Notes: a model not told the origin generated them from the letters alone. Counted from the first letter of the stretch, positions 22,050-36,350 are shown. The stretch: 64,000 bases of DNA from Crossaster papposus (GCA_037893245.1 JBAIAA010000262.1:1488001-1552000); one strand, 5' to 3'. Made by a program: numbers and translations.

Positions 22050-23263
22050 TCATGTGAATTGAGAAACAGAAAACAAAATTAAAGCAGACATTCTAAAAAC
22101 ATTCTAAAATATGTATTACATGGGAATAACAGTGAAGCAAACAAAAACTCTTTAGCAGAGCGAGGTTTTGGTCCTCGGACATCTGGGTTATGGGACCAGC
22201 ACGCTCACACTGCTCCACTCTACTTCATGTATATTTAGAAACAGCAAACAAAATGAAAGCAGACATTCTAAAAACATTCAAAAATATGTATTAAATTTGA
22301 ATAACAGTGAAGCAAAAATACCTCTTTAGCAGAGCGAGGTTTTGGTCTTCGGACCTCTGGGTTATGGGCCCTGCACGCTCCCACTGCAACACTCTGCGTA
22401 ACTATTTTTAATGAAAATGAAATCACTATCAAGGAAATAATTATTCTGAGCAGACCGAGGTTGTGGTCATCCGAACTCTCGGTTACTGACCAAGAAAGTG
22501 TCTACTTCGTCACTCTGAGTCGAGTACCTCAAGTCATACCAAAAACTTGTTAGCAGAGCGAAATGAAATAAAAATGAAATCACTATCAAGGACATAATTA
22601 TCCTGAGCACAACGAGGTTGTGGTCATCCGAAATATCGGTTACTGGCCAAGAAAGTGTCTACTTCGTCACTCTGAGTCGGGTACCTCAAGTCATACCAAA
22701 AACGTGTTAGCAGAGCAAGGTTTCGATCTCTGGACATCTGGGTTAAGGGCCCAGCACGCTTCCACTGCGCCACTCTACTTCATGTAAATTTAGAAACAGC
22801 AAACAAAATGAAAGCAGACATTCTAGAAACATTCTAAAATATTTATTAAATTTGAATAACAGTGAAGCAAAAATACCTCTTTAGCAGAGCGAGGTTTTGG
22901 TCTTCGGACCTCTGGGTTAAGGGCCCAGCACGCTCCAACTGCAACACTCTGCGTAACTATTTTTAATGAAAATGAAATCACTATCAAGGAAATAATTATT
23001 TTGAGCAGACCGAGGTTGTGGTCATCCGAACTCTCGGTTACTGACCAAGAAAGTGTCTACTTTGTCACTCTGAGTCGAGTACCTCAAGTCATACCAAAAA
23101 CTTGTTAGCAGAGCGAAATGAAAATGAAAATGAAATCACTATCAAGGACATAGTTATCCTGAGCAGACCGAGGTTGTGGTCATCCGAACTCTCGGTTACT
23201 TACCAAGAAAGTGTCTACTTCGTCACTCTGAATCGAGTACCTCAAGTCATACCAAAAACTTGT

Positions 23264-23335
23264 TAGCAGAGCGAGGTTTCGATCCTCGGACCACTGGGTT
23301 ATGGGCCCAGCACGCTTCCACTGCGCCACTCTACT
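23264..23335 (-). tRNA. Initiator tRNA-Met, type F (CAT)
   Basis: Body and stop as at 1121. The following spacer has a private AAAATATATATT stretch. Confidence 0.82.
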
Positions 23336-24374
23336 TCATGTAAAGTTAGAAACAGCAAACAAAATGAAAGCAGACATTCTAAAAACATTCTAAAATATAT
23401 ATTAAATTTGAATAACAGTGAAGCAAAAATACCTCTTTAGCAGAGCGAGGTTTTGGTCTTCGGACCTCTGGGTTATGGGCCCTGCACGCTCCCACTGCAA
23501 CACTCTGCGTAACTATTTTTAATGAAAATGAAATCACTATCAAGGAAATAATTATTCTGAGCAGACCGAGGTTGTGGTCATCCGAACTCTCGGTTACTGA
23601 CCAAGAAAGTGTCTACTTCGTCACTCTGAGTCGAGTACCTCAAGTCATACCAAAAACTTGTTAGCAGAGCGAAATGAAATAAAAATGAAATCACTATCAA
23701 GGACATAATTATCCTGAGCACACCGAGGTTGTGGTCATCCGAAATATCGGTTACTGGCCAAGAAAGTGTCTACTTCGTCACTCTGAGTCGGGTACCTCAA
23801 GTCATACCAAAAACGTGTTAGCAGAGCGAGGTTTCGATCTCTGGACATCTGGGTTAAGGGCCCAGCACGCTTCCTCTGCGCCACTCTACTTCATGTAAAT
23901 TTAGAAACAGCAAACAAAATGAAAGCAGACATTCTAGAAACATTCTAAAATATTTATTAAATTTGAATAACAGTGAAGCAAAAATACCTCTTTAGCAGAG
24001 CGAGGTTTTGGTCTTCGGACCTCTGGGTTAAGGGCCCAGCACGCTCCAACTGCAACACTCTGCGTAACTATTTTTAATGAAAATGAAATCACTATCAAGG
24101 AAATAATTATTTTGAGCAGACCGAGGTTGTGGTCATCCGAACTCTCGGTTACTGACCAAGAAAGTGTCTACTTCGTCACTCTGAGTCGAGTACCTCAAGT
24201 CATACCAAAAACTTGTTAGCAGAGCGAAATGAAAATGAAAATGAAATCACTATCAAGGACATAGTTATCCTGAGCAGACCGAGGTTGTGGTCATCCGAAC
24301 TCTCGGTTACTTACCAAGAAAGTGTCTACTTCGTCACTCTGAATCGAGTACCTCAAGTCATACCAAAAACTTGT

Positions 24375-24446
24375 TAGCAGAGCGAGGTTTCGATCCTCGG
24401 ACCACTGGGTTATGGGCCCAGCACGCTTCCACTGCGCCACTCTACT
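24375..24446 (-). tRNA. Initiator tRNA-Met, type F (CAT)
   Basis: Body and stop as at 1121. Confidence 0.82.
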
Positions 24447-25170
24447 TCATGTAAAGTTAGAAACAGCAAACAAAATGAAAGCAGACATTCTAAAAACATT
24501 CTAAAATATTTATTAAATTTGAATAACAGTTAAGCAAAAATCCCTCTTTAGCAGAGCGAGGTTTTGGTCTTCGGACCTCTGGGTTATGGGCCCAGCACGC
24601 TCCCACTGCAACACTCTGCGTAACTATTTTTAATGAAAATGAAATCACTAACAAGGAAATAATTATCCTGAGCAGACCGAGGTTGTGGTCATCCGAACTC
24701 TCGGTTACTGACCAAGAAAGTGTCTACTTCGTCACTCTGAGTCGAGTACCTCAAGTCATACCAAAAACTTGTTAGCAGAGCGAGGTTTCGATCCTCGGAC
24801 CTCTGGGCTATGGGCCCAGCACGCTTTAACTGCGCCACTCTGCTTCATGTGAATTTAGAAACAGCAAACAAAATGAAAGCAGTCATTCTAAAAACATTCT
24901 AAAATATTTATTAAATTTGAATAACAGTGAAGCAAAAATACCTCTTTAGCAGAGCGAGGTTTTGGTCTTCGGACCTCTGGGTTATGGGCCCAGCACGCTC
25001 CCACTGCAACACTCTGCGTAACTATTTTTAATGAAAATGAAATCACTATCAAGGAAATAATTATTCTGAGCAGACCGAGGTTGTGGTCATCCGAACTCTC
25101 GGTTACTGACCAAGAAAGTGTCTACTTCGTCACTCTGAGTCGAGTACCTCAAGTCATACCAAAAACTTGT

Positions 25171-25242
25171 TAGCAAAGCGAGGTTTCGATCCTCGGACCT
25201 CTGGGTTATGGGCCCAGCACGCTTCCACTGCGCCACTCTGCT
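25171..25242 (-). tRNA. Initiator tRNA-Met, acceptor wobble variant
   Basis: It is identical to intact iMet except for one base in the 3' acceptor strand (CTTTGCT), which makes a G:U wobble. CAT loop, boxes and five-T stop are intact. Confidence 0.75.
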
Positions 25243-25900
25243 TCATGTGAATTTAGAAACAGCAAACAAAATTAAAGCAGACATTCTAAAAACATTCTAA
25301 AATATGTATTACATTTGAATAACAGTGAAGCAAACAAAACTCTTTAGCAGAGCGAGGTTTTGGTCCTCGAACATCTGGGTTATGGGCCCAGCACGCTCAC
25401 ACTGCTCCACTCTACTTCATGTACATTTAGAAACAGCAAACAAAATGAAGGCAGACATTCTAAAAACATTCTAAAATATGTATTAAATTTGAATAACAGT
25501 GAAGCAAAAATACCTCTTTAGCAGAGCGATGTTTTGGTCTTCGGACCTCTGGGTTATGGGCCCAGCACGCTCCCACTGCAACACTCTGCGTAACTATTTT
25601 TAATGAAAATGAAATCACTATCAAGGAAATAATTATTCTGAGCAGACCGAGGTTGTGGTCATCCGAACTCTCGGTTACTGACCAAGAAAGTGTCTACTTC
25701 GTCACTCTGAGTCGAGTACCTCAAGTCATACCAAAAACTTGTTAGCAGAGCGAAATGAAAATGAAAATGAAATCACTATCAAGGACATAGTTATCCTGAG
25801 CAGACCGAGGTTGTGGTCATCCGAACTCTCGGTTACTTACCAAGAAAGTGTCTACTTCGTCACTCTGAATCGAGTACCTCAAGTCATACCAAAAACTTGT

Positions 25901-25972
25901 TAGCAGAGCGAGGTTTAGATCCTCGGACCACTGGGTTATGGGCCCAGCACGCTTCCACTGCGCCACTCTACT
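25901..25972 (-). pseudogene. Type-F tRNA-iMet with mutated B box
   Basis: The plus strand reads GGTTTAGATCC, making the B box GATCTAAACC and changing the invariant G57-equivalent position. Pol III promoter strength should be reduced. Confidence 0.7.
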
Positions 25973-27005
25973 TCATGTAAAGTTAGAAACAGCAAACAAA
26001 ATGAAAGCAGACATTCTAAAAACATTCTAAAATATTTATTAAATTTGAATAACAGTTAAGCAAATATACCTCTTTAGCAGAGCGAGGTTTTGGTCTTCGG
26101 ACCTCTGGGTTATGGGCCCAGCACGCTCCCACTGCAACACTCTGCGTAACTATTTTTAATGAAAATGAAATCACTATCAAGGAAATAATTATTCTGAGCA
26201 GACCGAGGTTGTGGTCATCCGAACTCTCGGTTACTGACCAAGAAAGTGTCTACTTCTTCACTCTGAGTCGAGTACCTCAAGTCATACCAAAAACTTGTTA
26301 GCAGAGCGAAATGAAAATGAAAATGAAATCACTATCAAGGACATAATTATCCTGAGTAGACCGAGGTTGTGGTCATCCGAAATATCGGTTACTGGCCAAG
26401 AAAGTGTCTACTTCGTCACTCTGAGTCGGGTACCTCAAGTCATACCAAAAACGTGTTAGCAGAGCGAGGTTTCGATCTTTGGACATCTGGGATAAAGCCC
26501 AGCACGGTTCCACTGCGCCACTCTACTTCATGTAAAGTTAGAAACATCAAACAAAATGAAAGCAGACATTCTAGAAACATTCTAAAATATTTATTAAATT
26601 TGAATAACAGTGAAGCAAAAATACCTCTTTAGCAGAACGAGGTTTTGGTCCTCGGACATCTGGGTTATGGGCCCAGCACGCTCCCACTGCAACACTCTGC
26701 GTAACTATTTTTAATGAAAATGAAATCACTATCAAGGAAATAATTATTCTGAGCAGACCGAGGTTGTGGTCATCCGAACTCTCGGTTACTGACCAAGAAA
26801 GTGTCTACTTCGACACTCTGAGTCGAGTACCTCAAGTCATACCAAAAACTTGTTAGCAGAGCGAAATGAAAATGAAATCACTATCAAGGACATAGTTATC
26901 CTGAGCAGACCGAGGTTGTGGTCATCCGAACTCTCGGTTACTTACCAAGAAAGTGTCTACTTTGTCACTCTGAATCGAGTACCTCAAGTCATACCAAAAA
27001 CTTGT

Positions 27006-27077
27006 TAGCAGAGCGAGGTTTCGATCCTCGGACCACTGGGTTATGGGCCCAGCACGCTTCCACTGCGCCACTCTACT
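27006..27077 (-). tRNA. Initiator tRNA-Met, type F (CAT)
   Basis: Body and stop as at 1121. It has a 2036-bp duplicate at 29042. Confidence 0.82.
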
Positions 27078-29041
27078 TCATGTAAAGTTAGAAACAGCAA
27101 ACAAAATGAAAGCAGACATTCTAAAAACATTCTAAAATATTTATTAAATTTGAATAACAGTTAAGCAAAAATCCCTCTTTAGCAGAGCGAGGTTTTGGTC
27201 TTCGGACCTCTGGGTTATGGGCCCAGCACGCTCCCACTGCAACACTCTGCGTAACTATTTTTAATGAAAATGAAATCACTATCAAGGAAATAATTATCCT
27301 GAGCAGACCGAGGTTGTGGTCATCCGAACTCTCGGTTACTGACCAAGAAAGTGTCTACTTCGTCACTCTGAGTCGAGTACCTCAAGTCATACCAAAAACT
27401 TGTTAGCAGAGCGAGGTTTCGATCCTCGGACCTCTGGGCTATGGGCCCAGCACGCTTTCACTGCGCCACTCTGCTTCATGTGAATTTAGAAACAGCAAAC
27501 AAAATGAAAGCAGTCATTCTAAAAACATTCTAAAATATTTATTAAATTTGAATAACAGTGAAGCAAAAATACCTCTTTAGCAGAGCGAGGTTTTGGTCTT
27601 CGGACCTCTGGGTTATGGGCCCAGCACGCTCCCACTGCAACACTCTGCGTAACTATTTTTAATGAAAATGAAATCACTATCAAGGAAATAATTATTCTGA
27701 GCAGACCGAGGTTGTGGTCATCCGAACTCTCGGTTACTGACCAAGAAAGTGTCTACTTCGTCACTCTGAGTCAAGTACCTCAAGTCATACCAAAAACTTG
27801 TTAGCAGAGCGAAATGAAAATGAAAATGAAATCACTATCAAGGACATAATTATCCTGAGCAGACCGAGGTTGTGGTCATCCGAAATATCGGTTACTGGCC
27901 AAGAAAGTGTCTACATCGTCACTCTGAGTCGGGTACCTCAAGTCATACCAAAAACGTGTTAACAGAGCGAGGTTTCGATCTTTGGACATCTGGGTTAAGG
28001 CCCAGCACGCTTCCACTGCGCCACTCTACTTCTTGTAAAGTTGGAAACAGCAAACAAAATGAAAGCAGACATTCTAAAAACATTCTAAAATATTTATTAA
28101 ATTTGAATAACAGTTAAGCAAAAATCCCTCTTTAGCAGAGCGAGGTTTTGGTCTTCGGACCTCTGGGTTATGGGCCCAGCACGCTCCCACTGCAACACTC
28201 TGCGTAACTGTTTTTAATGAAAATGAAATCACTATCAAGGAAATAATTATCCTGAGCAGACCGAGGTTGTGGTCATCCGAACTCTCGGTTACTGACCAAG
28301 AAAGTGTCTACTTCGTCACTCTGAGTCGAGTACCTCAAGTCATACCAAAAACTTGTTAGCACTATCGAGGACATAGTTATCCTGAGCAGACCGAGGTTGT
28401 GGTCATCCGAAATATCGGTTACTGGCCAAGAAAGTGTCTACTTCGTCACTCTGAGTCGGGTACCTCAAGTCATACCAAAAACGTGTTAGCAGAGCGAGGT
28501 TTCGATCTTTGGACATCTGGGTTAAGGCCCAGCACGCTTTCACTGCGCCACTCTGCTTCATGTGAATTTAGAAACAGCAAACAAAATGAAAGCAGTCATT
28601 CTAAAAACATTGTAAAATATTTATTACATTTGAATAACAGTGAAGCAAAAATACCTATTTAGCAGAGCGAGGTTTTGGTCTTCGGACCTCTGGGTTATGG
28701 GCCCAGCACGCTCCCACTGCAACACTCTGCGTAACTATTTTTAATGAAAATGAAATCACTATCAAGGAAATAATTATTCTGAGCAGACCGAGGTTGTGGT
28801 CATCCGAACTCTCGGTTACTGACCAAGAAAGTGTCTACTTCGTCACTCTGAGTCGAGTACCTCAAGTCATACCAAAAACTTGTTAGCAGAGCGAAATGAA
28901 AATGAAAATGAAATCACTATCAAGGACATAATTATCCTGAGCAGACCGAGGTTGTGGTCATCCGAACTCTCGGTTACTTACCAAGAAAGTGTCTACTTTG
29001 TCACTCTGAATCGAGTACCTCAAGTCATACCAAAAACTTGT

Positions 29042-29113
29042 TAGCAGAGCGAGGTTTCGATCCTCGGACCACTGGGTTATGGGCCCAGCACGCTTCCACT
29101 GCGCCACTCTACT
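29042..29113 (-). tRNA. Initiator tRNA-Met, type F (CAT)
   Basis: This is the last type-F copy in the window; further right the position is filled by 6-nt-loop or hybrid modules. Confidence 0.82.
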
Positions 29114-30689
29114 TCATGTAAAGTTAGAAACAGCAAACAAAATGAAAGCAGACATTCTAAAAACATTCTAAAATATTTATTAAATTTGAATAACAGTTAA
29201 GCAAAAATCCCTCTTTAGCAGAGCGAGGTTTTGGTCTTCAGACCTTTGGGTTATGGGCCCACCACGCTCCCACTGCAACACTCTGCGTAACTATTTTTAA
29301 TGAAAATGAAATCACTATCAAGGAAATAATTATCCTGAGCAGACCGAGGTTGTGGTCATCCGAACTCTCGGTTACTGACCAAGAAAGTGTCTACTTCGTC
29401 ACTCTGAGTCGAGTACCTCAAGTCATACCAAAAACTTGTTAGCAGAGCGAGGTTTCGATCCTCGGACCTCTGGGCTATGGGCCCAGCACGCTTTCACTGC
29501 GCCACTCTGCTTCATGTGAATTTAGAAACAGCAAACAAAATGAAAGCAGTCATTCTAAAAACATTCTAAAATATTTATTAAATTTGAATAACAGTGAAGC
29601 AAAAATACCTCTTTAGCAGAGCGAGGTTTTGGTCTTCGGACCTCTGGGTTATGGGCCCAGCACGCTCCCACTGCAACACTCTGCGTAACTATTTTTAATG
29701 AAAATGAAATCACTATCAAGGAAATAATTATTCTGAGCAGACCGAGGTTGTGGTCATCCGAACTCTCGGTTACTGACCAAGAAAGTGTCTACTTCGTCAC
29801 TCTGAGTCAAGTACCTCAAGTCATACCAAAAACTTGTTAGCAGAGCGAAATGAAAATGAAAATGAAATCACTATCAAGGACATAATTATCCTGAGCAGAC
29901 CGAGGTTGTGGTCATCCGAAATATCGGTTACTGGCCAAGAAAGTGTCTACATCGTCACTCTGAGTCGGGTACCTCAAGTCATACCAAAAACGTGTTAGCA
30001 GAGCGAGGTTTCGATCTTTGGACATCTGGGTTAAGGCCCAGCACGCTTCCACTGCGCCACTCTACTTCTTGTAAAGTTGGAAACAGCAAACAAAATGAAA
30101 GCAGACATTCTAAAAACATTCTAAAATATTTATTAAATTTGAATAACAGTTAAGCAAAAATCCCTCTTTAGCAGAGCGAGGTTTTGGTCTTCGGACCTCT
30201 GGGTTATGGGCCCAGCACGCTCCCACTGCAACACTCTGCGTAACTGTTTTTTATTGAAAATGAAATCACTATCAAGGAAATAATTATCCTGAGCAGACCG
30301 AGGTTGTGGTCATCCGAACTCTCGGTTACTGACCAAGAAAGTGTCTACTTCGTCACTCTGAGTCGAGTACCTCAAGTCATACCAAAAACTTGTTAGCACT
30401 ATCGAGGACATAGTTATCCTGAGCAGACCGAGGTTGTGGTCATCCGAAATATCGGTTACTGGCCAAGAAAGTGTCTACTTCGTTACTCTGAGTCGGGTAC
30501 CTCAAGTCATACCAAAAACGTGTTAGCAGAGCGAGGTTTCGATCTTTGGACATCTGGGTTAAGGCCCAGCACGCTTTCACTGCGCCACTCTGCTTCATGT
30601 GAATTTAGAAACAGCAAACAAAATGAAAGCAGTCATTCTAAAAACATTGTAAAATATTTATTACATTTGAATAACAGTGAAGCAAAAAT

Positions 30690-33615
30690 ACCTCTTTAGC
30701 AGAGCGAGGTTTTGGTCTTCGGACCTCTGGGTTATGGGCCCAGCACGCTCCCACTGCAACACTCTGCGTAACTATTTTTAATGAAAATGAAATCACTATC
30801 AAGGAAATAATTATTCTGAGCAGACCGAGGTTGTGGTCATCCGAACTCTCGGTTACTGACCAAGAAAGTGTCTACTTCGTCACTCTGAGTCGAGTACCTC
30901 AAGTCATACCAAAAACTTGTTAGCAGAGCGAAATGAAAATGAAAATGAAATCACTATCAAGGACATAATTATCCTGAGCAGACCGAGGTTGTGGTCATCC
31001 GAAATATCGGTTACTGGCCAAGAAAGTGTCTACTTCGTCACTCTGAGTCGGGTACCTCAAGTCATACCAAAAACGTGTTAGCAGAGCGAGGTTTCGATCT
31101 TTGGACATCTGGGTTAAAGCCCAGCACGCTTCCACTGCGCCACTCTACTTCATGTAAAGTTAGAAACAGCAAACAAAATGAAAGCAGACATTCTAAAAAA
31201 CATTCTAAAATATTTATTAAATTTGAATAACAGTTAAGCAAAAAATCCCTCTTTAGCAGAACGAGGTTTTGGTCCTCGGACATCTGGGTTATGGGCCCAG
31301 CACGCTCCCACTGCAACACTCTGCGTAACTATTTTTAATGAAAATGAAATCACTATCAAGGAAATAATTATTCTGAGCAGACCGAGGTTGTGGTCATCCG
31401 AACTCTCGGTTACTGACCAAGAAAGTGTCTACTTCGTCACTCTGAGTCGAGTACCTCAAGTCATACCAAAAACTTGTTAGCACTATCAAGGACATAGTTA
31501 TCCTGAGCAGACCGAGGTTGTGGTCATCCGAAATATCGGTTACTGGCCAAGAAAGTGTCTACTTCGTCACTCTGAGTCGGGTACCTCAAGTCATACCAAA
31601 AACGTGTTAGCAGAGCGAGGTTTCGATCTTTGGACATCTGGGTTAAGGCCCAGCACGCTTCCACTGCGCCACTCTACTTCATGTAAAGTTAGAAACAGCA
31701 AACAAAATGAATGCAGACATTCTAAAAACATTCTAAAATATTTATTAAATTTGAATAACAGTTAAGCAAAAATTCCTCTTTAGCAGAGCGAGGTTTTGGT
31801 CTTCGGACCTCTGGGTTATGGGCCCAGCACGCTCCCACTGCAACACTCTGCGTAACTATTTTTAATGAAAATGAAATCACTATCAAGGAAATAATTATTC
31901 TGAGCAGACCGAGGTTGTGGTCATCCGAACTCTCGGTTACTGACCAAGAAAGTGTCTACTTCGTCACTCTGAGTCGAGTACCTCAAGTCATACCAAAAAC
32001 TTGTTAGCAGAGCGAAATGAAAATGAAAATGAAATCACTATCAAGGACATAATTATCCTGAGCAGACCGAGGTTGTGGTCATCCGAAATATCGGTTACTG
32101 GCCAAGAAAGTGTCTACTTCGTCACTCTGAGTCGGGTACCTCAAGTCATACCAAAAACGTGTTAGCAGAGCGAGGTTTCGATCTTTGGACATCTGGGTTA
32201 AAGCCCAGCACGCTTCCACTGCGCCACTCTACTTCATGTAAAGTTAGAAACAGCAAACAAAATGAAAGCAGACATTCTAAAAAACATTCTAAAATATTTA
32301 TTAAATTTGAATAACAGTTAAGCAAAAAATCCCTCTTTAGCAGAACGAGGTTTTGGTCCTCGGACATCTGGGTTATGGGCCCAGCACGCTCCCACTGCAA
32401 CACTCTGCGTAACTATTTTTAATGAAAATGAAATCACTATCAAGGAAATAATTATTCTGAGCAGACCGAGGTTGTGGTCATCCGAACTCTCGGTTACTGA
32501 CCAAGAAAGTGTCTACTTCGTCACTCTGAGTCGAGTACCTCAAGTCATACCAAAAACTTGTTAGCACTATCAAGGACATAGTTATCCTGAGCAGACCGAG
32601 GTTGTGGTCATCCGAAATATCGGTTACTGGCCAAGAAAGTGTCTACTTCGTCACTCTGAGTCGGGTACCTCAAGTCATACCAAAAACGTGTTAGCAGAGC
32701 GAGGTTTCGATCTTTGGACATCTGGGTTAAGGCCCAGCACGCTTCCACTGCGCCACTCTACTTCATGTAAAGTTAGAAACAGCAAACAAAATGAATGCAG
32801 ACATTCTAAAAACATTCTAAAATATTTATTAAATTTGAATAACAGTTAAGCAAAAATCCCTCTTTAGCAGAGCGAGGTTTTGGTCTTCGGACCTCTGGGT
32901 TATGGGCCCAGCACGCTCCCACTGCAACACTCTGCGTAACTATTTTTAATGAAAATGAAATCACTATCAAGGAAATAATTATTCTGAGCAGACCGAGGTT
33001 GTGGTCATCCGAACTCTCGGTTACTGACCAAGAAAGTGTCTACTTCGTCACTCTGAGTCGAGTACCTCAAGTCATACCAAAAACTTGTTAGCAGAGCGAA
33101 ATGAAAATGAAAATGAAATCACTATCAAGGACATAATTATCCTGAGCAGACCGAGGTTGTGGTCATCCGAAATATCGGTTACTGGCCAAGAAAGTGTCTA
33201 CTTCGTCACTCTGAGTCGGGTACCTCAAGTCATACCAAAAACGTGTTAGCAGAGCGAGGTTTCGATCTTTGGACATCTGGGTTAAAGCCCAGCACGCTTC
33301 CACTGCGCCACTCTACTTCATGTAAAGTTAGAAACAGCAAACAAAATGAAAGCAGACATTCTAAAAAACATTCTAAAATATTTATTAAATTTGAATAACA
33401 GTTAAGCAAAAAATCCCTCTTTAGCAGAACGAGGTTTTGGTCCTCGGACATCTGGGTTATGGGCCCAGCACGCTCCCACTGCAACACTCTGCGTAACTAT
33501 TTTTAATGAAAATGAAATCACTATCAAGGAAATAATTATTCTGAGCAGACCGAGGTTGTGGTCATCCGAACTCTCGGTTACTGACCAAGAAAGTGTCTAC
33601 TTCGTCACTCTGAGT
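30690..33615. repeat. Higher-order repeat, 1084-bp period, about 2.7 copies
   Basis: 6-nt-loop modules at 31079, 32163 and 33247 and at 31608 and 32692 are exactly 1084 apart. Copies differ by only a few bases over most of the unit (for example AAATTCCTC versus AAATCCCTC), implying very recent amplification or gene conversion. Confidence 0.88.
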
Positions 33616-34776
33616 CGGGTACCTCAAGTCATACCAAAAACGTGTTAGCAGAGCGAGGTTTCGATGTTTGGACATCTGGGTTAAAGCCCAGCACGCTTCC
33701 ACTGCGCCACTCTACTTCATGTAAAGTTAGAAACAGCAAACAAAATGAAAGCAGACATTCTAAAAACATTCTAAAATATTTATTAAATTTGAATAACAGT
33801 TAAGCAAAAATCCATCTTTAGCAGAACGAGGTTTTGGTCCTCGGACATCTGGGTTATGGGCCCAGCACGCTCACACTGCTCCACTCTACTTCATGTAAAT
33901 TTAGAAACAGCAATCAAAATGAAAGCAGACATTCTAAAAACATTCTAAAATATTTATTAAATTTGAATAACAGTTAAGCAAAAATCCCTCTTTAGCAGAA
34001 CGAGGTTTTGGTCCTCGGACATCTGGGTTATGGGCCCAGCACGCTCCCACTGCAACACTCTGCGTAACTATTTTTAATGAAAATGAAATCACTATCAAGG
34101 AAATAATTATTCTGAGCAGACCGAGGTTGTGGTCATCCGAACTCTCGGTTACTGACCAAGAAAGTGTCTACTTCGTCACTCTGAGTCGAGTACCTCAAGT
34201 CATACCAAAAACTTGTTAGCAGAGCGAAATGAAAATGAAAATGAAATCACTATCAAGGACATAATTATCCTGAGCAGCCGTGGTTGTGGTCATCCGAAAT
34301 ATCGGTTACTGGCCAAGAAAGTGTCTACTTCGTCACTCTGAGTCGGGTACATCAAGTCATACCAAAAACGTGTTAGCAGAGCGAGGTTTCGATCTTTAGA
34401 CATCTGGGTTAAAGCCCAGCACGCTTCCACTGCGCCACTCTACTTCATGTAAAGTTAGAAACAGCAAACAAAATGAAAGCAGACATTCTAAAAAACATTC
34501 TAAAATATTTATTAAATTTGAATAACAGTTAAGCAAAAAATCCCTCTTTAGCAGAACGAGGTTTTGGTCCTCGGACATCTGGGTTATGGGCCCAGCAGGC
34601 TCCCACTGCAACACTCTGCGTAACTATTTTTAATGAAAATGAAATCACTATCAAGGAAATAATTATTCTGAGCAGACCGAGGTTGTGGTCATCCGAACTC
34701 TCGGTTACTGACCAAGACAGTGTCTACTTCGTCACTCTGAGTCGAGTACCTCAAGTCATACCAAAAACTTGTTAGC

Positions 34777-36350
34777 ACTATCAAGGACATAGTTATCCTG
34801 AGCAGACCGAGGTTGTGGTCATCCGAAATATCGGTTACTGGCCAAGAAAGTGTCTACTTCGTCACTCTGAGTCGGGTACCTCAAGTCATACCAAAAACGT
34901 GTTAGCAGAGCGAGGTTTCGATCTTTGGACATCTGGGTTAAGGCCCAGCACGCTTCCACTGCGCCACTCTACTTCATGTAAAGTTAGAAACAGCAAACAA
35001 AATGAAGCAGACATTCTAAAAACATTCTAAAATATTTATTAAATTTGAATAACAGTTAAGCAAAAATCCCTCTTTAGCAGAGCGAGGTTTTGGTCTTCGG
35101 ACCTCTGGGTTATGGGCCCAGCACGCTCCCACTGCAACACTCTGCGTAACTATTTTTAATGAAAATGAAATCACTATCAAGGAAATAATTATTCTGAGCA
35201 GACCGAGGTTGTGGTCATCCGAACTCTCGGTTACTGACCAAGAAAGTGTCTACTTCGTCACTCTGAGTCGAGTACCTCAAGTCATACCAAAAACTTGTTA
35301 GCACTATCAAGGACATAGTTATCCTGAGCAGACCGAGGTTGTGGTCATCCGAAATATCGGTTACTGGCCAAGAAAGTGTCTACTTCGTCACTCTGAGTCG
35401 GGTACCTCAAGTCATACCAAAAACGTGTTAGCAGAGCGAGGTTTCGATCTTTGGACATCTGGGTTAAGGCCCAGCACGCTTCCACTGCGCCACTCTACTT
35501 CATGTAAAGTTAGAAACAGCAAACAAAATGAAGCAGACATTCTAAAAACATTCTAAAATATTTATTAAATTTGAATAACAGTTAAGCAAAAATCCCTCTT
35601 TAGCAGAGCGAGGTTTTGGTCTTCGGACCTCTGGGTTATGGGCCCAGCACGCTCCCACTGCAACACTCTGCGTAACTATTTTTAATGAAAATGAAATCAC
35701 TATCAAGGAAATAATTATTCTGAGCAGACCGAGGTTGTGGTCATCCGAACTCTCGGTTACTGACCAAGAAAGTGTCTACTTCGTCACTCTGAGTCGAGTA
35801 CCTCAAGTCATACCAAAATCTTGTTAGCACTATCAAGGACATAGTTATCCTGAGCAGACCGAGGTTGTGGTCATCCGAAATATCGGTTACTGGCCAAGAA
35901 AGTGTCTACTTCGTCACTCTCAGTCGGGTACCTCAAGTCATACCAAAAACGTGTTAGTAGAGCGAGGTTTCGATCTTTGGACATCTGGGTTAAGGCCCAG
36001 CACGCTTCCACTGCGCCAGTCTACTTCATGTAAAGTTAGAAACAGCAAACAAAATAAAAGCAGACATTCTAAAAACATTCTAAAATATTTATTAAATTTG
36101 AATAACAGTTAAGCAAAAATCCCTCTTTAGCAGAGCGAGGTTTTGGTCTTCGGACCTCTGGGTTATGCGCCCAGCACGCTCCCACTGCAACACTCTGCGT
36201 AACTATTTTTAATGAAAATGAAATCACTATCAAGGAAATAATTATCCTGAGCAGACCGAGGTTGTGGTCATCCGAACTCTCGGTTACTGACCAAGAAAGT
36301 GTCTACTTCGTCACTCTGAGTCGAGTACCTCAAGTCATACCAAAAACTTG
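34777..36350. repeat. Higher-order repeat, 526-bp period, three copies
   Basis: 6-nt-loop modules at 34903, 35429 and 35955 are spaced 526 bp. The first two units share a one-base deletion (AATGAAGCAG) absent from the third. Confidence 0.85.

Larger units (their letters stand above)
565..23890 (-). pseudogene. Type-E iMet bodies with CTT anticodon (13 copies)
   Basis: These are 72-nt copies starting at 565, 2249, 3934, 5045, 5600, 11187, 11742, 15591, 17657, 18212, 19896, 22708 and 23819. Each has the iMet acceptor, D and anticodon arms, but the loop reads CCCTTAA, giving a CTT (lysine-type) anticodon in an initiator frame. The T-stem strand is CAGAG opposite CCTCG, with two mismatches and a wobble, so the fold is damaged although the B box GATCGAAACC survives. 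All are preceded by B modules of the AATATCGG subtype and a CGTGTTAGC flank. They are probably transcribable pseudogenes. Confidence 0.75.
24773..29511 (-). pseudogene. Type-A variants with CCCATAG loop (3 copies)
   Basis: Copies at 24773, 27404 and 29440 carry plus-strand GGGCTATGGG, so loop position 38 is G, plus a D-loop change next to GCGT (CTTTAAC at 24773, CTTTCAC at the other two). The stems are otherwise intact. The last two are the same position of the 2036-bp repeat. Confidence 0.65.
26880..30950. repeat. Higher-order repeat, 2036-bp period, two copies
   Basis: Matching landmarks: F 27006/29042, A variant 27404/29440, 6-nt-loop modules 27960/29996 and 28487/30524 (the last 2037, from a base added in a T-run). 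Both contain the short junction TTAGCACTATCGAGG. Confidence 0.85.
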
